Both the position numbers and the translations under genes were made by a program. From contig JBBQQC010000011.1 of NCBI GenBank assembly GCA_038216465.1, forward strand, positions 32,676 to 96,675: a stretch of 64,000 bases of DNA, in the 5' to 3' direction. This document shows positions 7,964 to 16,815 of this stretch, one piece after another. Numbering within the stretch: position 1 is the first letter of the stretch; each line of letters starts with the position of its first letter. The DNA comes from JACCZX01 sp038216465. GTDB taxonomy: Bacteria; Pseudomonadota; Gammaproteobacteria; Burkholderiales; Burkholderiaceae_F. Below the pieces are notes generated by a model. It was not told the DNA's origin. It saw only the letters and a program-made list of their open reading frames with translations, and searched no databases.

Positions 7964-9198
7964 CAAGTGCTTCGGCCGCCGGCGCGCGACTCGCCGCCGC
8001 CGGCGTGACCGGCACCACCGTTCTGCTGTTGACGGCGGGACTGTCGATGCTGCAGCCGCTGTCGACCGACATGTATCTGTCGACGCTGCCCGGCATCGCC
8101 GCCTACTTCAACGCCAGCGTGGCCTCGGCGCAGTCGACACTGTGGATATTCATCGCCGCCTTCGGCGTCTGGCAATTGATCGCAGGGCCGTTGTCCGATC
8201 GCTTCGGCCGTTATCCGATCGTCATCGCCGGCGCATTGACTTACTGCGCGGCGAGCGTACTGGCGATGATCGCGCCGTCGCTTGAATTGCTCGTCGTCGG
8301 GCGCGTGCTGCAAGCAGTCGGCGCATGTACGTGCCTGGTTGGCGCGCGAGGGTTCGTCCGCGACCTGTACGCGCCGACCGAGGGTGCCCGCATGATTGCA
8401 AACGCCGCGACGCTGATGAGCCTCGCGCCGCTGATCGCACCGTTGATCGGTGCCGCGCTGTATGTGCGCTTCGGCTGGCGCTCAGTGTTCGCGCTGCTGG
8501 TGGCGTTTTCATTGCTGCTCGCGTTTTTTGCGGCATCCAAGCTGCGAGAAACGAACACACGCCGCAATCCGGCCGCACTATCTCTGCAGCCGATGCTTCG
8601 CACCTACGGCGCCGTCGCGCGTTCGCCGGCATTCCGCGCTTACGCGCTGGCGGCCGCAGCAACCTACGCGTGCCTGTTTGCCTTTCTTTCGGGCTCGTCT
8701 TTCGTGTTGATCAACGTGCTGGGCCAGACGCCTACCGTTTTCGCGCTGTCGTTCGCAACGATGGTCGGCGGTTACTTGATCGGCACCGTCATTTGCCGCC
8801 GACTGCTGCATGTCTACGGGTTGCAGCGAACCGTCTGCATCGGCGCCTCGTTGCAGGCAACCGCAGGCCTGGTGCTGGCTGCGCTGGCATTGGGCGGAGT
8901 GCATGTGCCGCTCGCAATCAGCGCGCCGATGCTTTTCATCGGGGTCTCGCATGGCATCGTGCAGCCGCCTGTGCAGTCCGGCGCGGTCGCACCGTTTCCT
9001 CATGCAGCCGGCGCCGCTGCTGCGTTGCTCGGCTTCGCGATGATGCTCGTTGTTACTTGCGTCGGCATCTGGATTGGCGTCAGCTACAACGGCACTGTGT
9101 ATCCGCTGACGTTGACGATCTGCGGCTGCGCACTCGCATCGGCGTTGATCGCGTTCACACTGGTGCGCAAGGACGGCGATATCTCAGCCCATGGCTGA
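7960..9198 (+). CDS. Bcr/CflA-type drug efflux MFS transporter
   Basis: A 412-residue inner-membrane proton antiporter with about 12 hydrophobic segments. The DHA1 motif A reads GPLSDRFGRYPI between helices 2 and 3, and LQPLSTDMYLSTLP near the N-terminus is typical of the Bcr/CflA group. Family members export bicyclomycin, chloramphenicol or similar compounds; the substrate here is unknown. ATG 7960 overlaps the mutL stop as ATGA, and the 3' end overlaps miaA by 8 bases, so it sits inside a mutL-miaA transcription unit. Confidence 0.88.
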   Translation: MTSASAAGARLAAAGVTGTTVLLLTAGLSMLQPLSTDMYLSTLPGIAAYFNASVASAQSTLWIFIAAFGVWQLIAGPLSDRFGRYPIVIAGALTYCAASVLAMIAPSLELLVVGRVLQAVGACTCLVGARGFVRDLYAPTEGARMIANAATLMSLAPLIAPLIGAALYVRFGWRSVFALLVAFSLLLAFFAASKLRETNTRRNPAALSLQPMLRTYGAVARSPAFRAYALAAAATYACLFAFLSGSSFVLINVLGQTPTVFALSFATMVGGYLIGTVICRRLLHVYGLQRTVCIGASLQATAGLVLAALALGGVHVPLAISAPMLFIGVSHGIVQPPVQSGAVAPFPHAAGAAAALLGFAMMLVVTCVGIWIGVSYNGTVYPLTLTICGCALASALIAFTLVRKDGDISAHG

Positions 9199-10117
9199 TG
9201 CCGTCGATGCGGTCCTGCTGCTCGGTCCCACCGCGAGCGGCAAAAGCGCGCTCGCGATGCAACTGGCAGAAAAGATCTCGCTTGAGCTGGTGTCGGTCGA
9301 TTCGGCGCAGGTTTATCGCGGCATGGACATCGGCACCGCCAAACCCAGCGCCGCCGATCGCGCGGCGGTTCCCCACCATCTGCTCGATATCAGAGATCCG
9401 TCCGAGCCGTACTCGGCCGCCGAGTTCGTGCGTGATGCGACGGTTGTCATTCGAGAGATTCGCGAGCGCGGCCGGCTGCCGTTGTTGGTAGGCGGAACAA
9501 TGCTCTACGCAAAAGCGCTGCGCGACGGACTGTCGGCGTTGCCGTCGGCGAATGCGGAAGTGAGAGCGCGGATCGAGGCCGAGGCACGCGCGGTCGGTTG
9601 GCCGGCGCTGCACGCGCGGCTGGCCCAAGTCGATCAGCCGACCGCCGCTCGGCTGAAGCCGAACGACGGACAACGCATCCAGCGCGCGCTCGAGATCTAC
9701 CAATCGACAGGCACGCCGATGTCGGAACACCTCGCCGCCGGAACGACGTCCGCGTTGAAATTGTCGACGATAACGCTACTGCCCTCCGATCGCGCGCAGC
9801 TGCATCGGCGCATAGCGCAACGCTTCGATGCGATGCTCGACGCCGGCTTCACCGAAGAAGTACGCGCGCTGCATGCTCGCGGTGACCTTCATTCAGATTT
9901 ACCGGCGATGCGCAGCGTCGGCTATCGCCAGGCATGGCTTTTCCTTGAGGGCCACTACACGATGCCGGAGTTTCGAGCCGCCGGCATCGCCGCCACACGA
10001 CAAATGGCGAAAAGGCAGATGACCTGGCTGCGTTCGATGGCAGAGACGACCATTATCGAATCAGCCGGCGCGGCGGCTAGCAAACTAACGTCGCTTCTAC
10101 TAGCGACGATCCAGTAA
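9191..10117 (+). CDS. miaA: tRNA dimethylallyltransferase
   Basis: Adds the dimethylallyl group to A37 of tRNAs that read UNN codons. P-loop LGPTASGKSAL at about residues 10-20, then DSAQVYRGMDIGTAKP and HHLLDI, and the later GNDGQR-like motif LKPNDGQRIQRALEI, all family signatures. 308 residues, a normal length. The gene follows mutL closely as in many proteobacteria, with one MFS gene between. Its 3' end overlaps the convergent flavoprotein gene by 18 bases. Confidence 0.96.
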   Translation: MADAVDAVLLLGPTASGKSALAMQLAEKISLELVSVDSAQVYRGMDIGTAKPSAADRAAVPHHLLDIRDPSEPYSAAEFVRDATVVIREIRERGRLPLLVGGTMLYAKALRDGLSALPSANAEVRARIEAEARAVGWPALHARLAQVDQPTAARLKPNDGQRIQRALEIYQSTGTPMSEHLAAGTTSALKLSTITLLPSDRAQLHRRIAQRFDAMLDAGFTEEVRALHARGDLHSDLPAMRSVGYRQAWLFLEGHYTMPEFRAAGIAATRQMAKRQMTWLRSMAETTIIESAGAAASKLTSLLLATIQ

Positions 10118-11257
10118 ATCTTTCCACGCGGAAGCAGAGAGTAGACCGCGCCGATGAAAGTAGACGAGCCGTGCGGCACCCGTAAGCGCACCGGTGCGCA
10201 GCAGCAGATTGACCAACCCGTCGGTCTGAAATAGATCGAACGCGGCGCGCAGCAGACGCTTGGTTCGAAACTTCGGCACTTCGATTGTCGCGATCAACAC
10301 TGCGCCGCTGTCGCGTGCGAGTTGGGCGGCGATCGCCACCGCCGCCGCATGACCTGATTCGAGCGCGGTATGGATGCCACCTGCGGTCAGTGGTGACACC
10401 AGGCCCGCCGCATCGCCGACGAGCAGCACGCGATCGCCGGCAATCGGATCGACCGGACCTCCGACAGGGATCAGGCCGGCACGCTTCGCCACGATATTGA
10501 TCGCTGCGAGATCGAACACGCGTCCAAGCTTCTGAAGAAACGCGTCGAGGTCGGCGATCTCACCGGCGCGGCGTTGCCTGACGGCCAATCCGATCTGTGT
10601 GACGCCGACGCCATCGAACGCCCAGCCGATATAGCCGCGCGCCAGCTTTCGATCAAGGAAGCAATGCAACCGCTCTGGTTCCGGTAGTACGACACCGGTC
10701 AGCTCTGCTTCGACGCCGAACAGGAATTCGCGATTCACACCCAGGTTGAAGGTGCGCGCGACTTTCGATGTCGGTCCGTCGGCACCGACAATGAAGCGCA
10801 CGCGGCCAACGTCATCGACATCGATCCCGCCCGAACCGCGGCGCGCGCCGGTAAACAACGTGCCGAGACGCACCTCGACGCCTGCGCTGATCGCTTGCTC
10901 GACCAACCAGCGCATCAGGTTCGGCGTATCGGTCGCGAGGAAAAAATAACCGGGAGAGTCGAGCGCGACGCTGGTGAGCTTTGAGCCATATAACCGTACG
11001 CCGCGAATCGGGCGAATCAGCTCGGGCGGAAATGGCCCGAGCCGCTCGAGCTCGTCGGCGGCCTCCTTGACGACGATGCCGGTGGTGTGCAGCTTTTCGC
11101 CGGCGTCACCTTTGCGCTCGATCAGTATCACGCGTAATCCGGCGCGCGCGGCTTCGATCGCGCATGCAACGCCGGCAAAGCTCGCACCGACGACCAGCAG
11201 ATCGGCACGATCGCCTGAGGCCACGGGCGCTTTCGGTGTCGGATCAGCCTGCGCCAC
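10100..11257 (-). CDS. NAD(P)/FAD-dependent oxidoreductase, geranylgeranyl-reductase-like
   Basis: A 385-residue flavoprotein. The Rossmann motif LLVVGASFAGVACAIEAARAG (last A at about residue 40) is followed by a conserved VGADGPTSKVAR segment and the C-terminal FAD motif GDRVLLVGDAAGLVSPLTAGG. This pattern fits the geranylgeranyl reductase / p-hydroxybenzoate hydroxylase group. The substrate cannot be told. Start is GTG 11257; no ATG upstream competes. The gene stands alone, read toward miaA. Confidence 0.8.
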   Translation of the reverse strand: MAQADPTPKAPVASGDRADLLVVGASFAGVACAIEAARAGLRVILIERKGDAGEKLHTTGIVVKEAADELERLGPFPPELIRPIRGVRLYGSKLTSVALDSPGYFFLATDTPNLMRWLVEQAISAGVEVRLGTLFTGARRGSGGIDVDDVGRVRFIVGADGPTSKVARTFNLGVNREFLFGVEAELTGVVLPEPERLHCFLDRKLARGYIGWAFDGVGVTQIGLAVRQRRAGEIADLDAFLQKLGRVFDLAAINIVAKRAGLIPVGGPVDPIAGDRVLLVGDAAGLVSPLTAGGIHTALESGHAAAVAIAAQLARDSGAVLIATIEVPKFRTKRLLRAAFDLFQTDGLVNLLLRTGALTGAARLVYFHRRGLLSASAWKDLLDRR

Positions 11258-11373
11258 GTCGGCTATTCGCGCATTGCAAGCTCATTTCTGAATTGGTGGG
11301 GCATCCGTGGGGTCTGCGATCCGAAGCTTCTTTCCATCCGCGGCAGGGGCCGCGGCAAACCTGGAGAGCAGCC

Positions 11374-11628
11374 ATGAAAGTATTCGAATCTCGTCCGTCA
11401 AAAACCGCCATTACCCGTTTGGTACTCGCTGGCGTCGTCGTCGGCATCATCGTCATGGTCGCGTCCCGCGCTGCGCCACCCGTCACGCACTCGATCGCAA
11501 CCGGAAATCTAAGCTCGGCGGAGGTCCCGACGTTCCTCTACGGCGATACAGAGGTCCTGCCGGAAACCGGCGTCGACGTGCAGAAGACGGAGGCGCTGCC
11601 GGTGGAACCGCTGTCGATGTCGTATTGA
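11374..11628 (+). CDS. Small single-pass membrane protein, unknown
   Basis: An 84-residue protein starting at ATG 11374 behind a good ribosome binding site (GGAGAG, 7 bases upstream). Residues about 15-32 (RLVLAGVVVGIIVMVAS) form one membrane anchor; the rest is a polar exported-side tail rich in T, E and V. The same frame is open upstream to 11164, but that part overlaps the flavoprotein gene and has no ribosome site. I do not recognise a family. Confidence 0.55.
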   Translation: MKVFESRPSKTAITRLVLAGVVVGIIVMVASRAAPPVTHSIATGNLSSAEVPTFLYGDTEVLPETGVDVQKTEALPVEPLSMSY

Positions 11629-11662
11629 ACTGCCGCAAGAAGTACCTCGCAGTGCGTCGGCG

Positions 11663-12778
11663 CTAAGCGCGCACGTGTAGCTCGTCGCCGCCAAAGGTCA
11701 GCTGCAATGGTTCTATGACGGTCCTCTTTGGACCGCTATCGACACGGCCGGCAATGACGGCGACCACGCCTGCACTGCGCGCGACCCGCACGGTGCGTTC
11801 GGCATCGGCGCTTGCCACGAACAGCGCGAAGCCCGCACCCATGTTCAGGTTGCCGTAGGCCTCGCGATTGTCGATGGCAGCATGTTGCTGGATGAATCGC
11901 AGCACCGGCGGAACGGGCGGAACTGCGTCGATCCGATAGGTGAACGCCGCGGGATGCCGCATCAGCTTGCGCCAACCATGACCGGTGATGTTGACGCAGT
12001 AATGCGGAACGATGCCGTCTGCAGCCAGCGCTTCGGTGACCGGCGAGTACAGCAGTGTCGGCGTCAGCACTGCATCGCCGAACGCCGTGCCGTCATCAAG
12101 GCGCGTCGCATACCCTTCCGGCAGGCGCGCGGCCAGTTTGCGCGCGAGAGAAATGCCGTTCGCATGAATTCCGCTCGATTCGAGCAGCACGATCGCGTCG
12201 CCTACCGCGAGTCGTTCGCCGAGCGTCAGACGAAATTTCGGCCGCACGATCCCGACACACGATGCGGCCAGGTCGATGCGCTCGCGTTCGACCACGCCAG
12301 CCAGCGCCGGCGTTTCACCGCCGCCCCAGGCGACGCCGCAGCGATCGCACGCGCGCTTCCAGCCTTCGACCAGGTCACGCGCGCGCGCTGCGTCTGCGAA
12401 CCACTCGCTGCCGCCAGCGGCCCAGTAGGCATGCACCGTGACCGGCGTCGCACCGACCGTGATGATGTCGTTAATCGCCATCGCCAGCGTGTCTTGCGCG
12501 ATCTGATCGTAGTAGGTACGACCGCCGCTGTTAGCTGGAAGCGCGCGCATCGCGTCGGCAACCAGGGCCTTGGTGCCGAGGCACTCGGTGATAGACGCGA
12601 GGTAGAAGTCGCCACAGTCGACGACGTAGGCCGATTCGCCGCGTGACGCGGCGACCTCGATCAGGCCGTGGCGAGCGAGGTTGTGCGCGGTTTCGGCTGC
12701 GGCACGCTGCGCCAGCACCTTTACCGGATCAATCTTCGCGTAGTCGACGCCGGCCTGCTTGTAGTCGAGTTGAGCCAT
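11663..12778 (-). CDS. Divergent PurM-like AIR synthase family protein
   Basis: A 371-residue protein of the PurM (aminoimidazole ribotide synthase) superfamily, which in purine synthesis closes the imidazole ring using ATP. Seen here: DTLAMAINDIITVGATPV (VNDI-like), GGETPALAGV, GDAIVLLESSGIHANG, NITGHGWRKLMRH and a C-terminal AIRS_C half with NLNMGAGFALFV. The classical GTDGVGTK segment is replaced by ITECLGTKAL, and GGETAEMP by GGETPALAG. It occupies the spot next to hda where betaproteobacteria usually keep purM. It may be the working PurM or a paralogue. Confidence 0.7.
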   Translation of the reverse strand: MAQLDYKQAGVDYAKIDPVKVLAQRAAAETAHNLARHGLIEVAASRGESAYVVDCGDFYLASITECLGTKALVADAMRALPANSGGRTYYDQIAQDTLAMAINDIITVGATPVTVHAYWAAGGSEWFADAARARDLVEGWKRACDRCGVAWGGGETPALAGVVERERIDLAASCVGIVRPKFRLTLGERLAVGDAIVLLESSGIHANGISLARKLAARLPEGYATRLDDGTAFGDAVLTPTLLYSPVTEALAADGIVPHYCVNITGHGWRKLMRHPAAFTYRIDAVPPVPPVLRFIQQHAAIDNREAYGNLNMGAGFALFVASADAERTVRVARSAGVVAVIAGRVDSGPKRTVIEPLQLTFGGDELHVRA

Positions 12779-12899
12779 CGTTGCGAACGGTAAACTGCAG
12801 CGCTTCCCGCTTGAGTCCGACAGCGGCAGTGAGGAGCGCGATTGTAGTGGCCCGCATTCGTCGGCTGCCTTCGGCCCCGATTTACTCTCCCCTTTTGCT

Positions 12900-13562
12900 G
12901 TGACCATTTCGCCCCAACTGACGTTGAATCTGATCGAGCCGGCGAAGCCTTCGCTGGATAACTTCGTTGTCGGACGCAATGCCGAGGTCGTTGCGGCGCT
13001 GCGCGCGGTCGCGGCCAATCGTGGCGAGCGCTTTACGTACGTGTGGGGCGAGCGCGGCGCCGGGCGGACGCATTTGCTGCAAGCGCTTGGTCTCGGTCCC
13101 GAGCCAGACGAAGTGCCCGTGTTCGACCCCCGCCAGCGCCTCTACCTGGTCGACGGTGTCGACCGCCTCGATGAACCGCAGCAGCAACGGCTGTTCGTGC
13201 TGCTTAATGAGATTCGCGGCGGGGGACAGGCATGCTTTGTCGGCGCCGGCGATGCTGCGCCGATGCATCTCGCGCTGCGTGACGACGTCCGAACCCGGCT
13301 TGCCTGGGGCCTGGTTTATCAGGTCCACGCCCTGAGCGACGACGAGAAAGCGCGTGCACTGTCGGCACACGCTGCGGCGCGCGGAGTTGGGCTGCCGGCT
13401 GATGTCGTCGAGTTCCTGCTGACGCACATGCAGCGCGATATGCGTACTCTGGTAGCAGTGGTCGATGCACTCGACAGCCATGCGCTGTCGGTCAAACGCG
13501 CAATTACGCTGCCGCTGGTGCGCCAATGGGTCAGCGAAACCGCCGCGGGCAGCGCGCCGTAA
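12900..13562 (+). CDS. hda: DnaA regulatory inactivator Hda
   Basis: A DnaA-like AAA+ protein that, with the DNA-loaded beta clamp, makes DnaA hydrolyse ATP after initiation. The N-terminal clamp-binding motif reads QLTLNL (residues 6-11). The nucleotide site is GERGAGRTHLLQAL and the Walker B stretch LYLVDGVDRL. 220 residues is normal. The start is GTG 12900 with no good ribosome site; an ATG is not available. It is divergent from the PurM-like gene across 121 bases, and followed by the HAD-pcnB-folK run. Confidence 0.93.
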   Translation: MTISPQLTLNLIEPAKPSLDNFVVGRNAEVVAALRAVAANRGERFTYVWGERGAGRTHLLQALGLGPEPDEVPVFDPRQRLYLVDGVDRLDEPQQQRLFVLLNEIRGGGQACFVGAGDAAPMHLALRDDVRTRLAWGLVYQVHALSDDEKARALSAHAAARGVGLPADVVEFLLTHMQRDMRTLVAVVDALDSHALSVKRAITLPLVRQWVSETAAGSAP

Positions 13563-13597
13563 GATTCGGCGATGCTGCCTGCGCATCGTCGCGTTAA

Positions 13598-14269
13598 ATG
13601 CGACTAGCTCTGTTTGATCTCGACCACACGCTGCTGCCGATCGACAGCGCCGACACATGGTCCCATTTCGTGGTCGAACACGGTGGTCTCGACGCTGAAG
13701 CGTACGGCGCCCGGATTCGGGAGTTCGCGCGCACCTATCAGGCGGGTACTTTCGATATCGACGGCTACGTTCGGTTTCAGATGCAGCTGCTGGCGTCGTT
13801 TCCGCGCACGACCCTGGATGCATGGCATCGCCGCTTTATGGACGAGCACGTGCGCCCGCACATTCGCAGCGAGGCGGTGGCTTTGGTTGAATCACATCGC
13901 GCGCGCGGCGACCAGCTGGCGCTGGTAACCGGCACCAACGCGTATGTCGTCACGCCGATCGCGCGCGAGTTCGGCATCGAGCACGTGCTGGCGGTCGAGC
14001 CCGAAATCAGCGGTGGCCGCTTCACCGGCGGCTATGTCGGGACGCATACCTACCAGGACGGCAAGGTTCGCAAGGTCGAGGAGTGGCTGGCCAGTCGCGG
14101 TCACGGCTGGGAGGACACGATCACGATCTGCTACAGCGACTCGGTCAATGACCTGCCGCTGCTGGAGCGTGTGACCTATCCGGTGGTTACAAACGGTGAT
14201 GCGCGACTGCTCGCGATTGCCAAGGTGCGCGGCTGGCAAACGCTGAACCTGTTTGAGCGCGCCGCATGA
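13598..14269 (+). CDS. HAD-IB family phosphatase (SerB-like)
   Basis: A 223-residue cytosolic phosphatase. Motif I FDLDHTLLPID has the nucleophile D7 and D9. LALVTGTNAYV is motif II, GKVRKVEEWL carries the conserved lysine, and CYSDSVNDLPLLE is motif IV. This is the HAD subfamily IB pattern shared with phosphoserine phosphatase. The real substrate is not known for this betaproteobacterial group. It overlaps pcnB by ATGA, so the two are translationally coupled. Confidence 0.88.
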   Translation: MRLALFDLDHTLLPIDSADTWSHFVVEHGGLDAEAYGARIREFARTYQAGTFDIDGYVRFQMQLLASFPRTTLDAWHRRFMDEHVRPHIRSEAVALVESHRARGDQLALVTGTNAYVVTPIAREFGIEHVLAVEPEISGGRFTGGYVGTHTYQDGKVRKVEEWLASRGHGWEDTITICYSDSVNDLPLLERVTYPVVTNGDARLLAIAKVRGWQTLNLFERAA

Positions 14270-15630
14270 TCAAGCGCGTCATCGCCAGGGTGCAGACGCT
14301 TTTCAAGCGCAAGCCAAAACGCGGCGGTCGCGAGCCGAAACGCATCGTCGCCGCGGAACATCAGATCAACCGCGAGTTTGTCTCTCGCTCGGCACTGCGC
14401 GTTTGCGATACGCTGCAGAAAGCCGGGTACCGCGCCTACATCGTCGGCGGCGCGGTGCGCGACCTGCTGCTCGACATCGCCCCCAAAGACTTCGATATAG
14501 CCACCGACGCCACCCCGGAACAGATCAAGTCGCACTTCCGGCGCGCTTTCATCATCGGGCGCCGCTTCAAACTGGTTCACGTGATGTTCGGTCAGGAGAC
14601 GATCGAGGTGTCGACATTCCGTGCGCTGGTCAACGTCGATCGCGTGATCGACGAACATGGTCGCGTGCTGTCCGACAACCTGTACGGCGAGCAGAACGAT
14701 GACTCGGCGCGGCGTGATTTCACGATCAACGCGCTCTACTACGACCCCACCAGCGGCGACCTGCTCGACTATCACGACGGTTTCAAGGATTTGCGTGCGC
14801 GCCGGCTGCGCATGATCGGCGAACCAGCCGATCGCTATCGCGAAGATCCGGTGCGCATGCTGCGCGCCGTCCGTTTCGCGGCCAAGCTTGGCTTCGCCAT
14901 CGACGAGGCAACCCGCGAGCCAATTCACCGGATGGCCGAGCTGATCGAAAACGTTCCCGCCGCGCGCCTGTTCGATGAGATGCTGAAACTATTGACGAGC
15001 GGCCATTCGGTGGCGTGCATTACGCGCCTGCGCGCCGAGGGGCTGCATCACGGCCTGCTGCCGCTACTCGACGTGATTCTCGAGCAGCCCGCCGGCGAGC
15101 GCTTCGTGATGCTTGCGCTGTCGCGCACCGACGAGCGGGTGCGCGCCGGCAAGCCGATCTCGCCCGGGTTTCTGTTTGCGACGCTTCTGTGGCACGACGT
15201 CGTCGTCAAATGGAACACGCGCCTGGCCAACGGCGAGCATCGCATTCCTGCGCTGAACCTGGCGATCGATGAAACAATCGACGCCCAGACCGAAAAGCTC
15301 GCGATCCAGCGCCGCTTTGTGTCGGACATGCGCGAAATCTGGGGTTTGCAGCCCCGATTCGAGCGGCGCACCGGCCGCTCGCCTTTCCGGCTGGTCGAAC
15401 ACCTGCGCTTTCGTGCCGGTTATGATTTCCTGCTTTTGCGCGCCGCGGCCGATGAGATTCCGCTGGCCATGGGCGACTGGTGGATGCGCTTTTCGCAGGC
15501 GGCAGAAGACGAACGCGAGCGGCTGATCGCTGAAGCCGCACACGAAGGGGGCACGACGTCGGGCACGCAGACCCGGCGGCGGCGAAGACGGCGTGGCCAT
15601 GGAGGCGAAGGCGCAGCAAGTGTTGCCTGA
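14266..15630 (+). CDS. pcnB: Poly(A) polymerase I
   Basis: Adds A-tails to RNA 3' ends, marking them for decay. 454 residues. The nucleotidyltransferase signature VGGAVRDLLLDIAPKDFDIA is present, with D75 and D77 as metal ligands. RRDFTINALYYD and RYREDPVRMLRAVRFAAKLG are typical of the class II tRNA-nucleotidyltransferase/PcnB family. A PcnB-specific C-terminal part (RMREIWGLQPRFERR-like, here DMREIWGLQPRFE) separates it from CCA-adding enzymes. Both termini are strongly basic: KRKPKRGGREPKR at the front and a TRRRRRRRGH tail, likely RNA contacts. Confidence 0.95.
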   Translation: MIKRVIARVQTLFKRKPKRGGREPKRIVAAEHQINREFVSRSALRVCDTLQKAGYRAYIVGGAVRDLLLDIAPKDFDIATDATPEQIKSHFRRAFIIGRRFKLVHVMFGQETIEVSTFRALVNVDRVIDEHGRVLSDNLYGEQNDDSARRDFTINALYYDPTSGDLLDYHDGFKDLRARRLRMIGEPADRYREDPVRMLRAVRFAAKLGFAIDEATREPIHRMAELIENVPAARLFDEMLKLLTSGHSVACITRLRAEGLHHGLLPLLDVILEQPAGERFVMLALSRTDERVRAGKPISPGFLFATLLWHDVVVKWNTRLANGEHRIPALNLAIDETIDAQTEKLAIQRRFVSDMREIWGLQPRFERRTGRSPFRLVEHLRFRAGYDFLLLRAAADEIPLAMGDWWMRFSQAAEDERERLIAEAAHEGGTTSGTQTRRRRRRRGHGGEGAASVA

Positions 15631-15641
15631 CGTAACTAAAA

Positions 15642-16148
15642 GTGAAAAGAACCGCGTACATCGGGCTGGGTTCCAATCAAGGTGAATTGGTCGAGTCGCT
15701 GAAGGCTGCGTTCGAGACGCTGCGCTCGCTCGAACAGTCGGAGCTGGTCGCCGTTTCGCCGTTCTACAAGTCGGCACCGGTAGACGCAACCGGACCCGAC
15801 TACGTGAACGCGGTGGCCAAGCTCGATACCGCGCTCGAGCCCTATGCTTTGCTGCTGCATCTGCTCGATATCGAATTGATGCTCGGCCGCAAGCGACGCG
15901 GCCAGGGTGCGAAAAAGAATGCACCACGCAACGTTGACCTGGACCTGCTGCTGCTTGGTGACATGATCATCCAAAGCACACCGCTGACCCTGCCGCATCC
16001 GCGTTTGCACCAGCGCGCGTTCGTGCTCAAGCCGCTGCTCGACCTCGCGCCCGAAATTCTGATTCCGGGTCAGGGGTCTGCCGGCGATTTCCTGAAAGCC
16101 GTATCCAGTCAACGCATCGAGTTGCTTGAAGAGTCGGCCGAGCAGTAG
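15642..16148 (+). CDS. folK: 6-hydroxymethyl-dihydropterin pyrophosphokinase
   Basis: Transfers pyrophosphate from ATP to hydroxymethyl-dihydropterin in folate synthesis. AYIGLGSNQGE opens the protein. FYKSAPVDATGPDYVNAVA, APRNVDLDLLLLGD and LTLPHPRLHQRAFVLKPL are the HPPK signatures. 168 residues is normal. Start GTG 15642, 11 bases after the pcnB stop. It leads on to the kinase gene 18 bases downstream. Confidence 0.95.
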   Translation: MKRTAYIGLGSNQGELVESLKAAFETLRSLEQSELVAVSPFYKSAPVDATGPDYVNAVAKLDTALEPYALLLHLLDIELMLGRKRRGQGAKKNAPRNVDLDLLLLGDMIIQSTPLTLPHPRLHQRAFVLKPLLDLAPEILIPGQGSAGDFLKAVSSQRIELLEESAEQ

Positions 16149-16166
16149 CGCGCCAAAGGGCCCTGT

Positions 16167-16802
16167 CTGCGCAAGTACCAGTACGTCGTTGTGGAGGGCC
16201 CGATCGGTGCCGGTAAGACCTCGCTTGCGGGCAAACTCGCGCAGCACTATTCGGCGCATGCGCTGCTGGAGCAGCCGCAGTCGAACCCATTTCTGGAGCG
16301 GTTTTACCGCGACCAAGCGCGCTACGCACTGGCGACGCAGCTGTTCTTCCTGTTTCAGCGCGCGCATCAGCTCGGTGACGTCACGCAGCTCGATCTGTTT
16401 CGCTCCTCGGTGGTGGCCGACTTTCTGCTCGAAAAGGACCCGCTGTTCGCGCGGCTGACGCTGGCTGATGATGAGCTGAAGCTGTACGAGCAGATATTCG
16501 CGCAGCTGAAGCCGCAGGCCCCGCTGCCGGATCTGGTGATCTATCTGCAGGCGCCAACGGACACGCTGGTCGAGCGAGTTCTGCGTCGCGGCAACCCGAT
16601 CGAATCGGGCATTTCGGAGACCTATCTGCGCGCGCTGTCGGACAGCTACACGCACTTCTTTCATCGGTACGAGGATGCGCCCGTACTGATCGTCAACACG
16701 GAGAACCTGAACCCGATCGAACGCGCCGCAGACTTCGATCTGCTGCTGTCACGCATCGACAAGATGCGCGGCCGCCGCGAGTATTTCAACCTGGCGGCGT
16801 GA
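16167..16802 (+). CDS. Deoxynucleoside kinase, probable CTG start
   Basis: A deoxyadenosine/deoxyguanosine kinase-like salvage enzyme. The P-loop VVVEGPIGAGKTSLA follows at once; later motifs are FLFQRAHQ, the SSVVADFLLEKD region and VIYLQAPTDTLVERVLRRG. The first ATG/GTG in frame is GTG 16191, which would cut off the first beta strand (YQYVVV). CTG 16167 restores it and has an AAAGGG ribosome site 6 bases upstream, so I use it (211 residues). The folK-kinase-panC order is common in betaproteobacteria. Confidence 0.87.
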   Translation: MRKYQYVVVEGPIGAGKTSLAGKLAQHYSAHALLEQPQSNPFLERFYRDQARYALATQLFFLFQRAHQLGDVTQLDLFRSSVVADFLLEKDPLFARLTLADDELKLYEQIFAQLKPQAPLPDLVIYLQAPTDTLVERVLRRGNPIESGISETYLRALSDSYTHFFHRYEDAPVLIVNTENLNPIERAADFDLLLSRIDKMRGRREYFNLAA

Positions 16803-16815
16803 CCCGGGAGCGCCG

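Noticed and set aside
12779..13018. 80-residue N-terminal extension of the PurM-like protein
   Set aside because: It overlaps the hda start and is low-complexity; homology begins at MAQLDYKQAGVDYA.
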